From the NCBI RefSeq assembly GCF_000144625.1, contig NC_014376.1, positions 3,224,001 through 3,288,000 of the forward strand: 64,000 nucleotides of DNA, given 5' to 3'. Origin of the DNA: [Clostridium] saccharolyticum WM1. GTDB lineage: Bacteria; Bacillota; Clostridia; Lachnospirales; Lachnospiraceae. Positions within the stretch are counted from its first letter, which is position 1, and every line of letters begins with the position of its first letter. Made by a program: the position numbers and the translations under genes. Positions 43,845 through 52,814 of this stretch are shown here, in pieces. The notes under the pieces were generated by a model. The model was given only the letters and a program-made list of their open reading frames with translations, had not been told where the DNA came from and ran no database searches.

Positions 43845-45260
43845 TTATTTGACAAATCCGCTAAAGTGCCTGGTCATCTCAGAAAGGTAAGACTCCCATA
43901 GATCGGGGCTGAAGTCCAGGATCTTCCTAGTGTCTGCTGATGTATCCCTGCTTAAAAATTCATTGAACAGATTTGTTTCAAAAAAATGAATTTTTTCAGA
44001 TTTATAATCATGATCAATCATATAAATCAGGTTCATCCCCTGCAGACAGAATACTGCCGATTTCGGCTGCTCACTGTTCACGATCCTGATCTTGTCTGTA
44101 CTTTTATCGTTGATAAAGGAATTAAACCTTTTCAGATATGAAATCCTTTCCTCCGGAGGAATATCCACAGCACCAAAGAGAGGAACAATGGCTTTTCCCG
44201 TGGAACAAAAACCAAGCATCGCATCTACGGTTACATAAAAAACAGTTTCCCTATCCAGGATGCTGTGAAAAAGTTCCAGAACAACTCTTTTAGCCACCGC
44301 ACTGCCCTCCGCCGCTGCAATATCCTTTTCTTCAACCAAATAGCCGATGGATATAAAATTATATACGGCCTCTACATGTCTGTTCTTCAGCCGGGAAAGA
44401 ATCGTAGGATCCGTATCCAAAGCTGCCGCCGCCTCTCTTCCGCTGTAACTGATTTTCTTAGCTTCCTTCCTCATGAGCGAATTGAAGAAAACGTTTAAGT
44501 AGCCCTTATGACTGACAAAGGTCATAAGAGGCATTCCATCCAGCTGCTGGCTGAATATCATCAGAAACCGCCCTTTTAAAAGCAAAAACGAACTGTTCAT
44601 TTCTTTTTCAATTTTCCATAAATTAAAATCCACATATTCCTCCGCCCTGACGATGGACGATAAAAGGTTGATATTATCATCTTTTGATGAAGCCTCCATA
44701 GAGGATAAATCAAAAAAATGGTTAAAAACTGATTTATTCTGCTTCTGCCGGTTTAAAATTTTTATCCGGCAAAAAATATCCGAATAAGACTGGTCAAAAA
44801 AAGGGAGTGAGCTGTAAAACTCAAGGGGACTGCCTTGGTTCTCCATCATGCAATCGGACAAAAGCACACAAAACATGTTCAGGATGGTTTTTTTTCCAAG
44901 AAAGCTTGCTTCCCTGTCAGGATGGCTTAAATTTCCATTATTCTCCTCGTCGGAGTCCTTATCAAAAGCATTTTCTATGGCGCAGGCCAAAAACATTTCC
45001 AGTTCATATCTGGAACTGAAATCATAGATTACAGGAAACATATGCATAAATTTCAAATAACAGTCGTGTCCATACAATGCTTCGGCAAAATACGAGGCAG
45101 CCTGCCGGCAAAATGTTCTTTTTTCTTTCAGAAAAGGCAGTCTTCCACCTTTTAATATCTTACTTAATCCGCTTGGTGTCATGTTCATGCTGATGGCAAA
45201 ATCTGTCTTCGGCGTCTGTGCAATATCAATCAGATCCTCCAGCAACTTACCGGTTTTCAT
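43845..45260 (-). CDS. Uncharacterised protein with N-terminal helix-turn-helix
   Basis: 471 residues; I do not recognise the full-length family. Residues 17-45 (KTDFAISMNMTPSGLSKILK) look like a Cro/XRE-type helix-turn-helix, and a second HTH-like stretch occurs near residue 285 (REAAAALDTDPTILSRLKNR). The rest is predicted cytoplasmic and mostly helical, without membrane segments. It is transcribed away from the adhesin gene at 45510 and shares with it a 249-bp gap carrying an inverted repeat across its promoter. I infer a regulator of itself and perhaps the adhesin. Confidence 0.7.
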   Translation of the reverse strand: MKTGKLLEDLIDIAQTPKTDFAISMNMTPSGLSKILKGGRLPFLKEKRTFCRQAASYFAEALYGHDCYLKFMHMFPVIYDFSSRYELEMFLACAIENAFDKDSDEENNGNLSHPDREASFLGKKTILNMFCVLLSDCMMENQGSPLEFYSSLPFFDQSYSDIFCRIKILNRQKQNKSVFNHFFDLSSMEASSKDDNINLLSSIVRAEEYVDFNLWKIEKEMNSSFLLLKGRFLMIFSQQLDGMPLMTFVSHKGYLNVFFNSLMRKEAKKISYSGREAAAALDTDPTILSRLKNRHVEAVYNFISIGYLVEEKDIAAAEGSAVAKRVVLELFHSILDRETVFYVTVDAMLGFCSTGKAIVPLFGAVDIPPEERISYLKRFNSFINDKSTDKIRIVNSEQPKSAVFCLQGMNLIYMIDHDYKSEKIHFFETNLFNEFLSRDTSADTRKILDFSPDLWESYLSEMTRHFSGFVK

Positions 45261-45296
45261 TTGTTGTTCCCCCTAATATTTCTATTCCTGGAAAAT

Positions 45297-45338
45297 ATTG
45301 TAACACGATTTTTTATTTTTGTCTATTTTCGTGTAACT
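45297..45338. promoter_or_regulatory. Promoter of the HTH-protein gene flanked by an inverted repeat
   Basis: On the minus strand TAGACA (45325-45320), 17 bp, TACAAT (45302-45297). The inverted repeat GTAACACGA / TCGTGTAAC (one mismatch; about 45300-45308 and 45329-45337) brackets the promoter spacer and both hexamers, so a dimer bound there would block transcription. For the plus-strand adhesin a -10-like TATAAT is at 45378-45383, without a clear -35. Confidence 0.6.
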
Positions 45339-45509
45339 TTTTTACTGCATTTTCAAGCAGCAGAAAATGCTATCCTATATAATCATTATAGAATTCTTTT
45401 TGCTGAAACAGAATCAGTCAGCAAAGGAATTTCTTTCAATATAAAGCCGTAATTTTCAGGCATACACCTGAATTTAAAGGAAAGGCACTGACAAAAGGAG
45501 GAATGAGAA

Positions 45510-48500
45510 TTGATAAAGAAGAAGCAAAGAAGGCTGGTAAGCTGGCTGATGGTACTGATGATCGTTTTACATGTATTTTCACCGTTTCAACATGTATGGG
45601 CCGAGGGGCTTGATGCAAAGGAAGACCGCGTGATCGAGATCAGTAACCATGATAATGTCGCTTCCGGCAGTCAGGCAAACAAGCCGGAGCCTTCCGCAGA
45701 GGAGGAAACCGGTGTTCCGGAAGATCATAGCGGATTCGAGGAAGGCCAGACAGAAGAACCTGCTGCTGCCACAGATTCCAATGCTTCCAATCCTTCCGGC
45801 AGCGTAAGCCTGCTGCCGGTTCCTGAACTGCTGGAGGCAGCAGCTCTGGCCGGGGCAAAGGATGTAACAGGATTGCTCAAGGATCTGAACATATCAGTCA
45901 CACAAAATGGCTTACCGGTTACAGAAATAACCGCAGGACAGAATTTTACTGTGGATGGTTCTTTTAAAGTACCGGTAGAAGGAGATGGCATAAGCGATCC
46001 TGATCAATACGTCAGCTTTGGCGACTTCGCAGTCCTGCAGCTGGATCAATCCGTTACTGTGATCGGTTCTGTAGATTTTGATTTGATGTTCGACGGAGAT
46101 AAGGTAGGAACCCTTAGCTTTACTGCCGGTTCAACAGAGGTAACGATTGTATTTGATGGAGAGGTGCTTAATGAACCAGGCATAACAAACGTTAACTGTG
46201 ATTTTGGCATCACCATGAAATACACCGGTACAGACGTTACGGAAGAAAATCCGAGAGACAATGTCTGGATCTTAGGCAAGCAGTTTACAGTCAAAGCGGC
46301 GGAGGTTCCAATTACCCAGACCCAGACAAAAAGCGGCAAGCTTTCTGATGACAAGACACAAATTGAATGGACGGTTACCGTAAATGCGAAAAAAAGCGGT
46401 GACATTTCTTTATTGGGCTATGAATTCCAGGATAATTTAACAAATATTGGGGAGTACGTGGAAGATACCTTCAAGGTCAATGGAATTGAGCCGTCTCCAA
46501 AGGTCATTCCTGATGCAGATAACGTACTTTCTTATGTGTTTGGAGATGTAAAAGGAGAACAAGTCGTCACCTTCCGCACAAAAATTCCTGCGGATACGCT
46601 CATTACCGGCGGTATCATAAAAAATACCGCAAAGTTCGGAAAGGATACACTGATCCATACAAATACAGCGCAAATCTCCATTCAGAAAAAAACGCTGATT
46701 GAAAAAAGCGGAGTTGCCGGAGACGGGTTAAGCGGAGGTACCTATGATCCTAGCAACCGCACCATCACATGGACGATCACTGTTAACCAGGATCAGATCC
46801 CCTTACAGGATCTGACCATCACGGATCAGCTGCCCACCAGCCCGGCCGGTTTAAGCTGGAAATCAGCGAAGTGGGAATATGAATCAGCAGCAGACACATG
46901 GGATGAACTGACCGCAGGCGGCGGGCTTACTGATGTGCCTTCCTATGGGGCGGAACCTTTGGGCGGAGCATATAAGCTGACCGGAACTACCAGTAAAAAA
47001 GTGCGGCTGACGATCGTATGTGATGTCGCAAATGATGCCTTTGTGGGCACTGTAAAGAACTACCATAACACTGCATCACTGACATGGACCGGCAAACCCG
47101 GCGGAAATTTTACCGATTCCGCTGATGTAGGCATTGGCATTGACGGCCTTACAAAAGGCTATGTAGAAACAGATTATGCCAGCCGTCAAATCCAATGGAC
47201 AGCAACCGTAGACTTAAAAAACCAGACAGGATTTACCAGCAAAAACGACATCAGGGTATACGACTTGTTGATTTACGGTCAATCCGGAACCTTTGACAAG
47301 AGTGCCAGTAATCTGGAATCACTGCTTCCGGTTAATTTTGATCTTACAAACCTTATACCAAAATACGGCCAGAAAGTCATTGATAACAGCTGGCCAGCCG
47401 GCCTCACCTACCATACAGAGCCCGTTACCGTAAACGGCGGCCGGGTTGGCGACCTTCTTGTTGTCGAAGGCTTTGATACCGATAAGGCATATACCTTTAC
47501 CTTTAAAACCCAGGTTCTTGACCCAAACATTTATGCGGCAAATGCAGACCGAACGATTGACAACACTGCTTCCCTTTATTACGGGGCCATCTATCTGGAT
47601 AGCGGCAATGCTGCAACTACCTATAAAAGCAGCGTATTAAGCAAACAGGTATATCAGTCAGGAACCAGTGCTGTGGGGAATAGCGGAAATGCTTTTAATC
47701 CCCTGGATAAGACAGCAGTATTCCGCCTGAATATTAATGGAGACGGTCATGACCTGACCGGTGCGGCTACCGCAAACGGAACACTCGGCAGGGTGACTGT
47801 GACAGATACATTGCCGGATGGCTGGTCCTTTGTGGACTTTGATCCCGGTGTAACATACCAGATCTATACCAGCATCGGCAACAATCCGGTGGCGGATCCC
47901 TCAGACATTCTGGAAAGCGCTGCTATATCCGGCACAAACGCATCGTTTGTATTTAAGAAGCTGGAAAAGGCTTACTACATTTTAGTAAAGGCAAAGCTTT
48001 CCGATGAAAAGTATATGGAATACTTAAAGACTTCCTATGCCAATGGAAAATCCGATTCCTACCAGACAGCAACCAACAATGTGACGCTGACTGCAGAAGG
48101 AGACACTGGCTGGAATCCCACAAAAACAGCAACGGTTTTCATACCTACCCAATTTCTTGTAAAAAATATAAACACAGGCAAGAATCCGCTTGAGTGGACT
48201 ATCAAGTTCAATCCTTATGATTTACCGGGCTTTTCGAATATTAAAATTACGGATACAATTCCCGAAGGGCTTGAGCTTCCCTTTGAACGGAACGGCTCCC
48301 TGGATCTTACCGCTTTTACCATCACAGAGTTTGACCATATGGTAAACGGGACATTCCCTGCCTCAGGAGGAACGGTTCTGACGCTCCAGCAGCTGCAGGA
48401 AAGACTTTCCTATGATAAGGCTTCCCGGGAGCTGTCCTTTACACTCACAGACGGCAAGCTGTATCAAATCGTTTATACCACCGAAGTAACCGGCAATGTC

Positions 48501-50342
48501 GGCAACAATTTAAAGAATCAGGTTAAAGTAACAGGCAGCTCGATCGACGGTACAGGCACCAATGCTTCCTACCAGGTAGATAGTTCCCATGCCAGTGCCA
48601 CTCTGGAACGGAACGGCTACCTGGACATCCGCAAGGTCAATGCCCAGAATCAGATCATTCATGGCGCAGTGTTTACCTTATATACGGATAAGGAGCTGCA
48701 AGACCCGGTCCGTACCAGTACTGTACGTCCCGACGGGACCCTGCGGATCCTTCCCATCCCTGCGCCAAAAGCTTACGGCGATCCTGCGTTTACCTACTAT
48801 TTAAAGGAAACTAAGGTTCCTGATACCTATGAATCAGACGATATGGTTTATGTTGTGACAGTTGAAAAGAATGCAGGCAACAAGGTCGTCACTGCAGTGG
48901 CAGGTAAATCAGCAGGAGCAGTTCTTACTGTAGTGAACTATCAGCCAGACACCGTGGGGAATCTGACCATCCGAAAGACAGTTGACGGCAATGGGGGGGA
49001 CACCGGCAAAGATTTTAACTTTACCATTCAGCTAACAGGAACAAATGTTGACGGTACTTATAATTACATTGGGTCCGGCAATAAGGAAAACGGGCAGCTT
49101 ACTATAACAGGCGGCCTAGGAACCATTCAGCTTAAGCACAAGGAAAGCATTACGATCACCGGACTTCCAAAGGATACCTCCTATCTGGTAACCGAAGACA
49201 GCTATTCCGCTGATGGATATCAGTCGGAAGGCACCGGCACTTCCGGTACCATCAAAGCGGATCAGGTGCATATGGCCGAATTTACTAATACAAAGTTCCT
49301 GCCCGGAAGACTGACTATCAAAAAAACAGTGGCAGGAAACAGCGGGGAAACCGGTCCCTTTGATTTCACGGTAAGCTTTCAGAAACCGGATGGAGCAGCA
49401 GATAATAACTTTTATAGTTTTACCGGTACTGGAGGAATCCCAAACGGTACCATTCAAAGCGGCGGTACTGTTTCCCTATCCGGCGGGCAGAGTGTCACTA
49501 TTACCGGACTGCCAAAGGATACCTCCTATTCTGTAACCGAAAATGATTATTCCGCAAACGGATATTCTACTGCCTCTACCGGCTCATCCGGCATTGTCAG
49601 GACAGACGAGGAGCAGACAGCTTCCTTTGTCAATACAAAGACCATGCCCGGCAGCCTGACCATCAGCAAAACTGTTGCAGGAACAAGTACCACAAAGAAA
49701 TTTGATTTTAAGGTGATCTTTACTAAGCCAGACAAAACAGTTGATACGGCCCCATACAAATTCACCGGAAGGGGAGAATTTCCAACCGATGAAATCAGGA
49801 GCGGTGATACAATTTCTCTCGCTGACGGGGAGAATATCACCATTACCGGACTGCCTGACGGCACCGGATATCAGGTGACAGAAGCTGATTATTCTTCTGA
49901 AAGGTACACCACAGCCAAAACAGGGGACATTGGAACGATTGATACACTTAAGACATCGGTTGCCGCATTTACCAACACCTACCGAAGATCCTCAAGCGGC
50001 GGCGGTGGCGGTGGCGGCGGTGAACCCAAACCCCAGCAGCCGGCTCCCACAACCCCGGCCGGACCAGGCGTACCAACCCCGGCACCATCCCTAACCCCGG
50101 CACCATCCCCAACGCTAAAACCCAGAGAGGAAATGACTCCCCAGGAACTGTATGACGTTTACGGTGAAGTGCCACTAGGATACTTGATAGGCGTGGATGG
50201 GCAGCTTATCCCTCTTGGCCTTCCAAAAACCGGCGATGACAGAGCCGGCGGAATCGTAATTTACGGCCTGCTCTGCATCTCGGTGCTTTTAGGTATGGCA
50301 GCTTGTGAAAGCCTGCTGCGGAAAAAGTTTACTGGCAATTAA
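45510..50342 (+). CDS. Large LPXTG-type surface adhesin with Cna-like and repeated beta-sandwich domains
   Basis: 1610 residues. TTG at 45510 is the start, with AGGAGG 8 bases upstream. Signal peptide at residues 1-33; acidic linker to about 95; a series of adhesin-type beta-sandwich domains (about 95-1030) with repeated ITDxLP-type motifs (LTITDQLPTSPAG, VTVTDTLPDGW, IKITDTIPEGLEL); one Cna_B/SpaA-type domain (about 1035-1145, GYLDIRKVNAQNQIIHGAVF). Three copies of a roughly 110-residue domain follow (openings LTIRKTVDGN, LTIKKTVAGN, LTISKTVAGT; each with ITGLP and a closing FTNT/FVNT), then a Gly/Pro linker and sortase motif LPKTG at residue 1571, a membrane helix and RKK. Isopeptide-stabilised adhesins are built this way. 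Confidence 0.92.
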   Translation: MIKKKQRRLVSWLMVLMIVLHVFSPFQHVWAEGLDAKEDRVIEISNHDNVASGSQANKPEPSAEEETGVPEDHSGFEEGQTEEPAAATDSNASNPSGSVSLLPVPELLEAAALAGAKDVTGLLKDLNISVTQNGLPVTEITAGQNFTVDGSFKVPVEGDGISDPDQYVSFGDFAVLQLDQSVTVIGSVDFDLMFDGDKVGTLSFTAGSTEVTIVFDGEVLNEPGITNVNCDFGITMKYTGTDVTEENPRDNVWILGKQFTVKAAEVPITQTQTKSGKLSDDKTQIEWTVTVNAKKSGDISLLGYEFQDNLTNIGEYVEDTFKVNGIEPSPKVIPDADNVLSYVFGDVKGEQVVTFRTKIPADTLITGGIIKNTAKFGKDTLIHTNTAQISIQKKTLIEKSGVAGDGLSGGTYDPSNRTITWTITVNQDQIPLQDLTITDQLPTSPAGLSWKSAKWEYESAADTWDELTAGGGLTDVPSYGAEPLGGAYKLTGTTSKKVRLTIVCDVANDAFVGTVKNYHNTASLTWTGKPGGNFTDSADVGIGIDGLTKGYVETDYASRQIQWTATVDLKNQTGFTSKNDIRVYDLLIYGQSGTFDKSASNLESLLPVNFDLTNLIPKYGQKVIDNSWPAGLTYHTEPVTVNGGRVGDLLVVEGFDTDKAYTFTFKTQVLDPNIYAANADRTIDNTASLYYGAIYLDSGNAATTYKSSVLSKQVYQSGTSAVGNSGNAFNPLDKTAVFRLNINGDGHDLTGAATANGTLGRVTVTDTLPDGWSFVDFDPGVTYQIYTSIGNNPVADPSDILESAAISGTNASFVFKKLEKAYYILVKAKLSDEKYMEYLKTSYANGKSDSYQTATNNVTLTAEGDTGWNPTKTATVFIPTQFLVKNINTGKNPLEWTIKFNPYDLPGFSNIKITDTIPEGLELPFERNGSLDLTAFTITEFDHMVNGTFPASGGTVLTLQQLQERLSYDKASRELSFTLTDGKLYQIVYTTEVTGNVGNNLKNQVKVTGSSIDGTGTNASYQVDSSHASATLERNGYLDIRKVNAQNQIIHGAVFTLYTDKELQDPVRTSTVRPDGTLRILPIPAPKAYGDPAFTYYLKETKVPDTYESDDMVYVVTVEKNAGNKVVTAVAGKSAGAVLTVVNYQPDTVGNLTIRKTVDGNGGDTGKDFNFTIQLTGTNVDGTYNYIGSGNKENGQLTITGGLGTIQLKHKESITITGLPKDTSYLVTEDSYSADGYQSEGTGTSGTIKADQVHMAEFTNTKFLPGRLTIKKTVAGNSGETGPFDFTVSFQKPDGAADNNFYSFTGTGGIPNGTIQSGGTVSLSGGQSVTITGLPKDTSYSVTENDYSANGYSTASTGSSGIVRTDEEQTASFVNTKTMPGSLTISKTVAGTSTTKKFDFKVIFTKPDKTVDTAPYKFTGRGEFPTDEIRSGDTISLADGENITITGLPDGTGYQVTEADYSSERYTTAKTGDIGTIDTLKTSVAAFTNTYRRSSSGGGGGGGGEPKPQQPAPTTPAGPGVPTPAPSLTPAPSPTLKPREEMTPQELYDVYGEVPLGYLIGVDGQLIPLGLPKTGDDRAGGIVIYGLLCISVLLGMAACESLLRKKFTGN

Positions 50343-50403
50343 CCGCTGAAGCAGCTGTAAAAAGCATGCTGGTGAAATAAAAACAAGATAAAAATAAGAT
50401 AAA

Positions 50404-50442
50404 ACGGTCAGGCGAATAGGGATCCCCCTCTCGTCTGACCGT
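50404..50442 (+). terminator. Rho-independent terminator after the adhesin gene
   Basis: ACGGTCAGGCGA pairs with TCGTCTGACCGT (one G-U), with an inner GGGATCCCC pairing, followed by CTTTCCTT. It lies between convergent genes and ends the adhesin transcript; on the other strand it could serve the binding-protein gene ending at 50489. Confidence 0.8.
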
Positions 50443-50488
50443 CTTTCCTTCCATTATCAATGAATTACCCGCCACCCCGGCCTTTCCT

Positions 50489-51805
50489 TTATTTCTGCTG
50501 CTGCAAAAACTTGCTGACCGTCCTCTGAAATATTTTCATGCTGCTGTCAACGTTTTTATTCTCCTGTAAGATCTTGGATACCTCTCCATCAGCCAGATTC
50601 ATAACCTGCTGGTACTGCAGAAGCTTAGGCTCAATGATGCCGTCCTCTATAACATTATACAGCAGAGTACTGCTGATTACCTGTTCCCCCTCATCCATAT
50701 CTTCCTGTATGATATTCGCCCCCTCTTTAGAGGATGCCACGCTTTTTAAAGCAGGAACTCCCTGGGAATAGAGGAACACATCCATCTGCATTTCTTCCGT
50801 ATAAGTCAGCTGCTTTAAAAATTCCCAGGCCAGCTTATCATGCTTAGTCTTACTGTTGATCCCCATCAAAAGGGCATCCACCTTAGATATGTTTTCCCCT
50901 TCCCTTCCGGAAGGAAAGGTGATGCAGTCCCATTGAAACCTTGTGTATTTTTTGATCCGGTAGGGATAGGTCTTATAGGTCCGGTATTCTGCAAAGGTCA
51001 AAGGCATGAAGGCTACTCTTCCTTCATTAAAATCTTCCTGAGTAACACTCTGTCCCTGATTTAAGTCATTGAGCCGCTTGATATATTTAATGGCATCCAG
51101 CACCCGGCTGTCTGTAAAGGAAAGCTGGTCCTGGTTTTCGTCATACAGTTTTCCCCCGCTGGTGTAAAAGGCATCCCGCCAGCTATAATTATAAGTACCA
51201 AACTGATCCAGAAGTCCATCCTTATCCGTATCCTTTGTCACCTTCCTGCAGATTTCATTCATATCTTCCCAGGTCCAGTCCTCCTTAGGCATCGGGATCC
51301 TCTCCTTTGCCAACAGGGACTTGTTTACAAACATGAGAGTCGGGACCGTCTCATAGGGAAGGGCATACTGGCGCCCGTTGCGCCGGCCAGTATTTAAGGC
51401 CGTGGTAAAAAAATCCTCTTTCTGAAACCCGGCATCTTCTGACATCATTTCGTCTAAATCCTTCATTACTCCCAGGGAAGTAAACTTGTCAAAGTCCGAA
51501 TCCAGAATCATGAACACATCCGGCATCTTCCCCTCCAAAAGCTTTCGGGCACACCATTCGGAGTAGTCCTCTTTTGCGATTCCGCTGTAGTAATGGATCT
51601 TCACATTCGGATGTGACTCTTCAAAACGCATGATTGCCTTGTCTATGATCTTAAAGCTGTTGGCACTGGCCACATCCCAGTTGCTTCCCGTGAACATACC
51701 GAATTCCAGAACCGTTTCCTTTTGCTGACCATGGTAAATCACCGCCGCTGCTACCAGGGCAGCTAAGGCGGTACTGATGCAAAGGCGTTTTCTCCAATTC
51801 CTCAT
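50489..51805 (-). CDS. Family 1 extracellular solute-binding protein, no partner permease nearby
   Basis: 438 residues. The N-terminus (RKRLCISTALAALVAAAVIY) is a signal or anchor segment without a lipobox cysteine, unlike the other binding proteins here. The mature part is a family 1 domain (AIMRFEESHPNVKIHYYSGI; LTFAEYRTYKTYPYRIKKYT). It is the last gene after the kinase/regulator pair, separated by a repetitive 340-bp stretch. No permease genes are adjacent, so it may be a sensory or regulatory accessory, or serve a transporter elsewhere. Confidence 0.85.
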   Translation of the reverse strand: MRNWRKRLCISTALAALVAAAVIYHGQQKETVLEFGMFTGSNWDVASANSFKIIDKAIMRFEESHPNVKIHYYSGIAKEDYSEWCARKLLEGKMPDVFMILDSDFDKFTSLGVMKDLDEMMSEDAGFQKEDFFTTALNTGRRNGRQYALPYETVPTLMFVNKSLLAKERIPMPKEDWTWEDMNEICRKVTKDTDKDGLLDQFGTYNYSWRDAFYTSGGKLYDENQDQLSFTDSRVLDAIKYIKRLNDLNQGQSVTQEDFNEGRVAFMPLTFAEYRTYKTYPYRIKKYTRFQWDCITFPSGREGENISKVDALLMGINSKTKHDKLAWEFLKQLTYTEEMQMDVFLYSQGVPALKSVASSKEGANIIQEDMDEGEQVISSTLLYNVIEDGIIEPKLLQYQQVMNLADGEVSKILQENKNVDSSMKIFQRTVSKFLQQQK

Positions 51806-51845
51806 TCCTGGTTCCCCTTTGTCTATATTTATATGGTTTTACTGT

Positions 51846-52125
51846 TTTATTGTATTTATTGTATTTATTGTATTTATCGTATTAATTGTCTTTATTATCT
51901 ATATTGTATTTATTGTAATTATATTTTTTATCGTCTTTATCGTCTTTATTCTTATGGTCTTAATATTTATTATCTTAGTCTTTATCGTCTTTCTCTTATT
52001 ATCTTTGTCCTTATTCTCTTTGCCTTTATTGTCTTTGTCCTTATTGGATAGCCTTTATTGTTTTTGTCCTTATTATCTTTTTACTTATTTTCTTTGTCTT
52101 TATTTACTTTTTCAATTTCCTACTG
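51846..52125. repeat. Minisatellite-like tract with a 9-bp period
   Basis: From 51846 the plus strand repeats TTTATTGTA, at first exactly (51846, 51855, 51864) and then with changes (TTTATCGTA, TTTATTATC, TTTATCGTC, TTTGTCCTT). It continues as pyrimidine-rich 9-mers to about 52125. It fills the gap between the response regulator (ends 52146) and the solute-binding gene (starts 51805), so a co-transcript would carry an A-rich, weakly structured leader. Plus-strand frames across it give only Phe-Ile-Val strings. Confidence 0.8.
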
Positions 52126-52145
52126 CTCTTCTGCTTTCTTCTTCA

Positions 52146-52814
52146 TTAAGTCTCTACCCGCTTCCTTACGTTGGTCTGTACCGCCCATATGGCAAGCTGG
52201 GTCCTGTCCCTTAAATCCAGCTTGTTCAAGATGGTGCTCAAATAATTGCGGACCGTTCCTTCGGAAAGATTCAAGTTCTTTGCTATCTCCTTATTGCTGG
52301 CCCCCTTCTCCACCTGGGCAATGATCTTCCATTCGGTTCTGGTCAGTTCCTCCATGTCCTTTTCCCTGACGGATATGGTATCATCTGCCTGAGCCATCTG
52401 AGAAAAGAATCGCAGCACCTTTGCCGCAATGTCCGGATTGATCATGGCCCAGCCATTGTAAACCGTGGTTATTGCACCTACCAGCTCGTCCATGGAAACA
52501 CCTTTTAGCATATAGCCGCTGGCTCCGTATTTTAAAGCGTTATACACGTATTCATCATCATCAAAGGTAGTCAGAATGATGATCTTGATCTGGGGATAGC
52601 TTTCCTTGATGATCTTTGTGCACTGCACTCCGTCCATCTTGGGCATCCGCACATCCATTAAGATCACATCCGGCACATTCTTTCTCACGCACCGGATCAC
52701 CTCCTGGCCGTCTGCGGCCACATCAGTCACTGTCATGTCCTGCCTGCTGTTTAACACGATCTGCAGGCTCTGGCGGATCAACTCCTGATCATCTGCGATC
52801 AATACTTTAATCAT
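52146..52814 (-). CDS. NarL/LuxR-type response regulator
   Basis: 222 residues from the ATG at 52814 (GGGGAG upstream); a longer frame to 52874 lies inside the kinase gene. Receiver domain: acidic pair Asp8-Asp9, phosphorylation site Asp54 in VILMDVRMPKMDG, conserved Thr and Lys in ILTTFDDDEY and YMLKG. The output domain is LuxR-type (EKGASNKEIAKNLNLSEGTV, then RNYLSTILNKLDLRDRTQLA). It overlaps the kinase gene by 8 bp and is its partner. Likely targets are this sugar locus. Confidence 0.93.
   Translation of the reverse strand: MIKVLIADDQELIRQSLQIVLNSRQDMTVTDVAADGQEVIRCVRKNVPDVILMDVRMPKMDGVQCTKIIKESYPQIKIIILTTFDDDEYVYNALKYGASGYMLKGVSMDELVGAITTVYNGWAMINPDIAAKVLRFFSQMAQADDTISVREKDMEELTRTEWKIIAQVEKGASNKEIAKNLNLSEGTVRNYLSTILNKLDLRDRTQLAIWAVQTNVRKRVET

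Noticed and set aside
51777..52214. 145-codon plus-strand frame of Phe, Ile, Val and Leu
   Set aside because: It is the direct translation of the 9-bp TTTATTGTA repeat, lacks a ribosome-binding site and overlaps two minus-strand genes.
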